This document shows positions 61,387 through 64,000 of a stretch of 64,000 bases of DNA, in pieces. The position numbers were made by a program, and so were the translations under genes. Below the pieces are notes generated by a model. The model saw only the letters and a list, made by a program, of their open reading frames with translations, was not told the origin of the DNA and ran no database searches. This stretch comes from Mactromeris polynyma. Its lineage: Eukaryota; Mollusca; Bivalvia; Venerida; Mactridae. The stretch lies in the NCBI GenBank assembly GCA_032209605.1, contig JASFXZ010000095.1:338635-402634 (forward strand). The letters run 5' to 3'. Positions within the stretch are counted from its first letter, which is position 1. Every line of letters starts with the position of its first letter.

Positions 61387-63652
61387 GTAAATGATGGGTA
61401 GGTAATGTAATGGTAAATGATGGGTTGGTAATGAAATGTTAATTGAGGGTATGGTTATGTAATGGTAAATAATGGGTTGGTAATGTAATGGTAAATGATG
61501 GGTTGGTAATGAAATGTTAATTGAGGGTATGGTTATGTAAAGGTAAATAATGGGTTGGTAATGTAAAGGTAAATGATGGGTTGGTAATGTTATGGTAATT
61601 GAGGGTATGGTTATGTAATGGTAAATAATGGGTTGGTAATGTAATGGTAAATGATGGGTTGGTAATGTAATGGTAAATGATGGGTAGGTAATGTTATGGT
61701 AAATAATGGGTTGGTAATGTAATGGTAAATAATGGGTAGGTAATGTAATGGTAAATGATGGGTAGGTAATGTAATGGTAAATGATGGGTTGGTAATGTAA
61801 TGGTAAATGATGGGTAGGTAATGTTATGGTAAATAATGGGTAGGTAATGTAATGGTAAATAATGGGTTGGTAATGTAATGGTAAATGATGGGTAGGTAAT
61901 GTTATGGTAAATAATGGGTTGGTAATGTAATGGTAAATAATGGGTTGGTAATGTAATGGTAATTGAGGGTATGGTTATGTAATGGTAAATAATGGGTTGG
62001 TAATGTAATGGTAAATGATGGGTTGGTAATGTAATGATAAATAATGGGTTGGTAATGTAATGGTAAATAATGGGTTGGTAATGTAATGGTAAATAATGGG
62101 TTGGTAATGTAATGGTAAATGATGGGTTGGTAATGTAATGGTAAATGATGGGTTGGTAATGTTATGGTAATTGAGGGTATGGTTATGTAATGGTAAATAA
62201 TGGGTTGGTAATGTAATGGTAAATGATGGGTTGGTAATGTAATGGTAAATGATGGGTTAGTAATGTAAAGGTAAATAATGGGTTGGTAATGTAATGGTAA
62301 ATGATGGGTTGGTAATGTTATGGTAATTGAGGGTATGGTTATGTAATGGTAAATAATGGGTTGGTAATGTAATGGAAAAGGATGGGTTGGTAATGTAATG
62401 GTAATTGAGGGTATGGTTATGTAAAGGTAAATAATGGGTTGGTAATGTAATGGTAATTGAGGGTATGGTTATGTAATGGTAAATAATGGGTTGGTAATGT
62501 AATGGAAAATGATGGGTTGGTAATGTAATGATAAATAATGGGTTGGTAATGTAATGGTAAATGATGGGTTGGTAATGTAATGGTAAATGATGGGTTAGTA
62601 ATGTAAAGGTAAATAATGGGTTGGTAATGTAATGGTAAATGATGGGTTGGTAATGTTATGGTAATTGAGGGTATGGTTATGTAAAGGTAAATAATGGGTT
62701 GGTAATGTAATGGTAAATGATGGGTTGGTAATGTTATGGTAATTGAGGGTATGGTTATGTAAAGGTAAATAATGGGTTGGTAATGTAATGGTAAATGATG
62801 GGTTGGTAATGTTATGGTAATTGAGGGTATGGTTATGTAAAGGTAAATAATGGGTTGGTAATGTAATGGTAAATGATGGGTTAGTAATGTAATGGTAAAT
62901 GATGGGTTAGTAATGTAATGGTAAATGATGGGTAGGTAATGTAATGGTAAATGATGGGTTAGTAATGTAATGGTAAATGATGGGTTAGTAATGTAATGGT
63001 AAATGATGGGTTAGTAATGTTATGGTAAATGATGGGTAGGTAATGTAATGGTAAATGATGGGTTGGTAATGTTATGGTAATTGAGGGTATGGTTATGTAA
63101 TGGTAAATAATGGGTTGGTAATGTAATGGTAAATGATGGGTTGGTAATGTAATGGTAAATGATGGGTTAGTAATGTAATGGTAAATGATGGGTAGGTAAT
63201 GTAATGGTAAATGATGGGTTAGTAATGTAATGGTAAATGATGGGTTAGTAATGTAATGGTAAATGATGGGTAGGTAATGTAATGGTAAATGATGGGTTAG
63301 TAATGTTATGGTAAATGATGGGTTAGTAATGTAATGGTAAATGATGGGTTAGTAATGTTATGGTAAATGATGGGTTAGTAATGTAATGGTAAATGATGGG
63401 TAGGTAATGTAATGGTAAATGATGGGTTAGTAATGTAATGGTAAATGATGGGTTGGTAATGAAATGGTAAATGATGGGTTGGTTATGTAATGGTAAATGA
63501 TGGGTTAGTAATGTTATGGTAAATGATGGGTTAGTAATGTAATGGTAAATGATGGGTTAGTAATGTTATGGTAAATGATGGGTTAGTAATGTAATGGTAA
63601 ATGATGGGTTGGTTATGTAATGGTAAATGATGGGTTGGTAATGAAATGGTAA
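61387..63652. repeat. Intronic tandem array, 26-bp unit, ~87 copies
   Basis: The unit begins 'ggtaaatgatgggttggtaa' and continues 'tgtaat'. A second unit type begins 'ggtaattgagggtatggtta'. Part of the array is organised as a 78-bp trimer (one 'attgaggg' unit, one 'aataatggg' unit, one 'aatgatggg' unit, e.g. 62660-62840), while the right third is mostly simple 26-bp units with ggttagt/ggtaggt variants. It lies wholly in a phase-1 intron of the TGOLN2-like gene, on the non-coding strand, and stops 111 bp from the upstream exon's donor side. Confidence 0.97.
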
Positions 63653-63763
63653 TACAACATGTGGTTATGCATTTGTTATGCAATAGATAATGTTGCTATG
63701 TAATTGCCACATAGACTGATACATGGACTATATGTAGACATTAGACTCAAGATTTAATCTTAC

Positions 63764-63859
63764 CTGACTGCTTATGAATAGGTTTATCTTCAGTTTTAGG
63801 TTTATCTTCAGTTTTAAGTTTATCATCAGTTTCCGCTATACTGAAATCCTTTCCATCAG
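63764..63859 (-). CDS. TGOLN2: TGN38/TGN46-like protein, luminal repeat exon
   Basis: 96 nt between acceptor TTCTGTTGCAG (above 63859) and donor TCAG|GTAAGATT (63764/63763). Both borders are phase 1, so the exon is symmetric and skippable in frame. It encodes DGKDFSIAETDDKLKTEDKP, then KTEDKPIHKQS, with a KTEDKP-type hexapeptide used about three times. Short charged, Thr/Pro-containing luminal repeats upstream of the stalk are typical of TGN38/46, although the repeat sequence itself is poorly conserved. More repeat exons and the signal peptide are expected beyond the window's right edge. Confidence 0.75.
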
Positions 63860-64000
63860 CTGCAACAGAAAAATGCAATCAAATAAAAACTCTGAACACA
63901 CATGAAGGAATAGCTTAATACAACTACAGTGTTAGATAAAGTAAGACAAGAGGGTCATGTTTTTTTATGAATAACAATGGAACTGAGCCCTACAAGAAGC
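63860..64000 (-). other. Intron of the TGOLN2-like gene, window edge
   Basis: No further exon is recognised in the last 141 bases. The next upstream exon must end in phase 1 to join the exon at 63859. Confidence 0.6.

Overview
The window looks like 64 kb of AT-rich nuclear DNA from an invertebrate, most probably a bivalve mollusc. Four things point that way: no dense coding or operon structure; spliced exons with GT/AG borders; many non-autonomous transposons, tRNA-derived SINEs and LINE fragments; and an unusual number of unrelated minisatellites. One repeat near 56.4-56.6 kb resembles an element I associate with heterodont bivalves. The species assignment is inference; I cannot run a search.

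The only host gene I can support is at the right edge on the minus strand. Three exons (63764-63859, 60815-60936, 59503-59640) join in frame. They encode the C-terminal part of a TGN38/TGN46 (TGOLN2)-type trans-Golgi integral membrane protein: Lys/Glu/Asp-rich luminal repeats, an acidic stalk, one membrane span, and a short cytosolic tail with a YKRL (YxxPhi) sorting signal. The N-terminal exons lie beyond position 64000. The stretch 52.6-59.5 kb may be its 3' UTR and downstream flank. Its upstream intron holds a 2.27 kb array of a 26-bp repeat that stops about 110 bp from an exon.

The rest, 1-52 kb, is gene-poor. I count twelve different tandem arrays (units of 17, 18, 20, 25/50, 26, 27, 29, 32, 33, 46, 63 and 79 bp), together about 9.3 kb or 15% of the window. 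Most long open frames are translations of these arrays and are not treated as genes. Three dispersed repeat families recur. Family A runs from the CGGCGCAGCCGTACTAACAT end to a CAAGATATTTCTTG hairpin, with six copies. Family B has the GGAACGCCACATACATAAGA end, with about ten copies. Family C is a longer composite of over 1 kb, with three copies. Several arrays sit at or inside the edges of these families, and the 32-bp array looks like an expansion of a family B terminus.

Other mobile sequences are a 552-bp TIR element with a 9-bp target duplication (10270-10821), an 840-bp TIR element (23231-24070), a hAT-like MITE (44040-44338), at least six short pogo/Tigger-like MITEs, two foldback elements, a tRNA-SINE with target-site duplications (48167-48470), further tRNA-derived pieces, and three degraded non-LTR retrotransposon fragments. 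No CRISPR array, rRNA gene, intact tRNA gene or complete transposase was seen.
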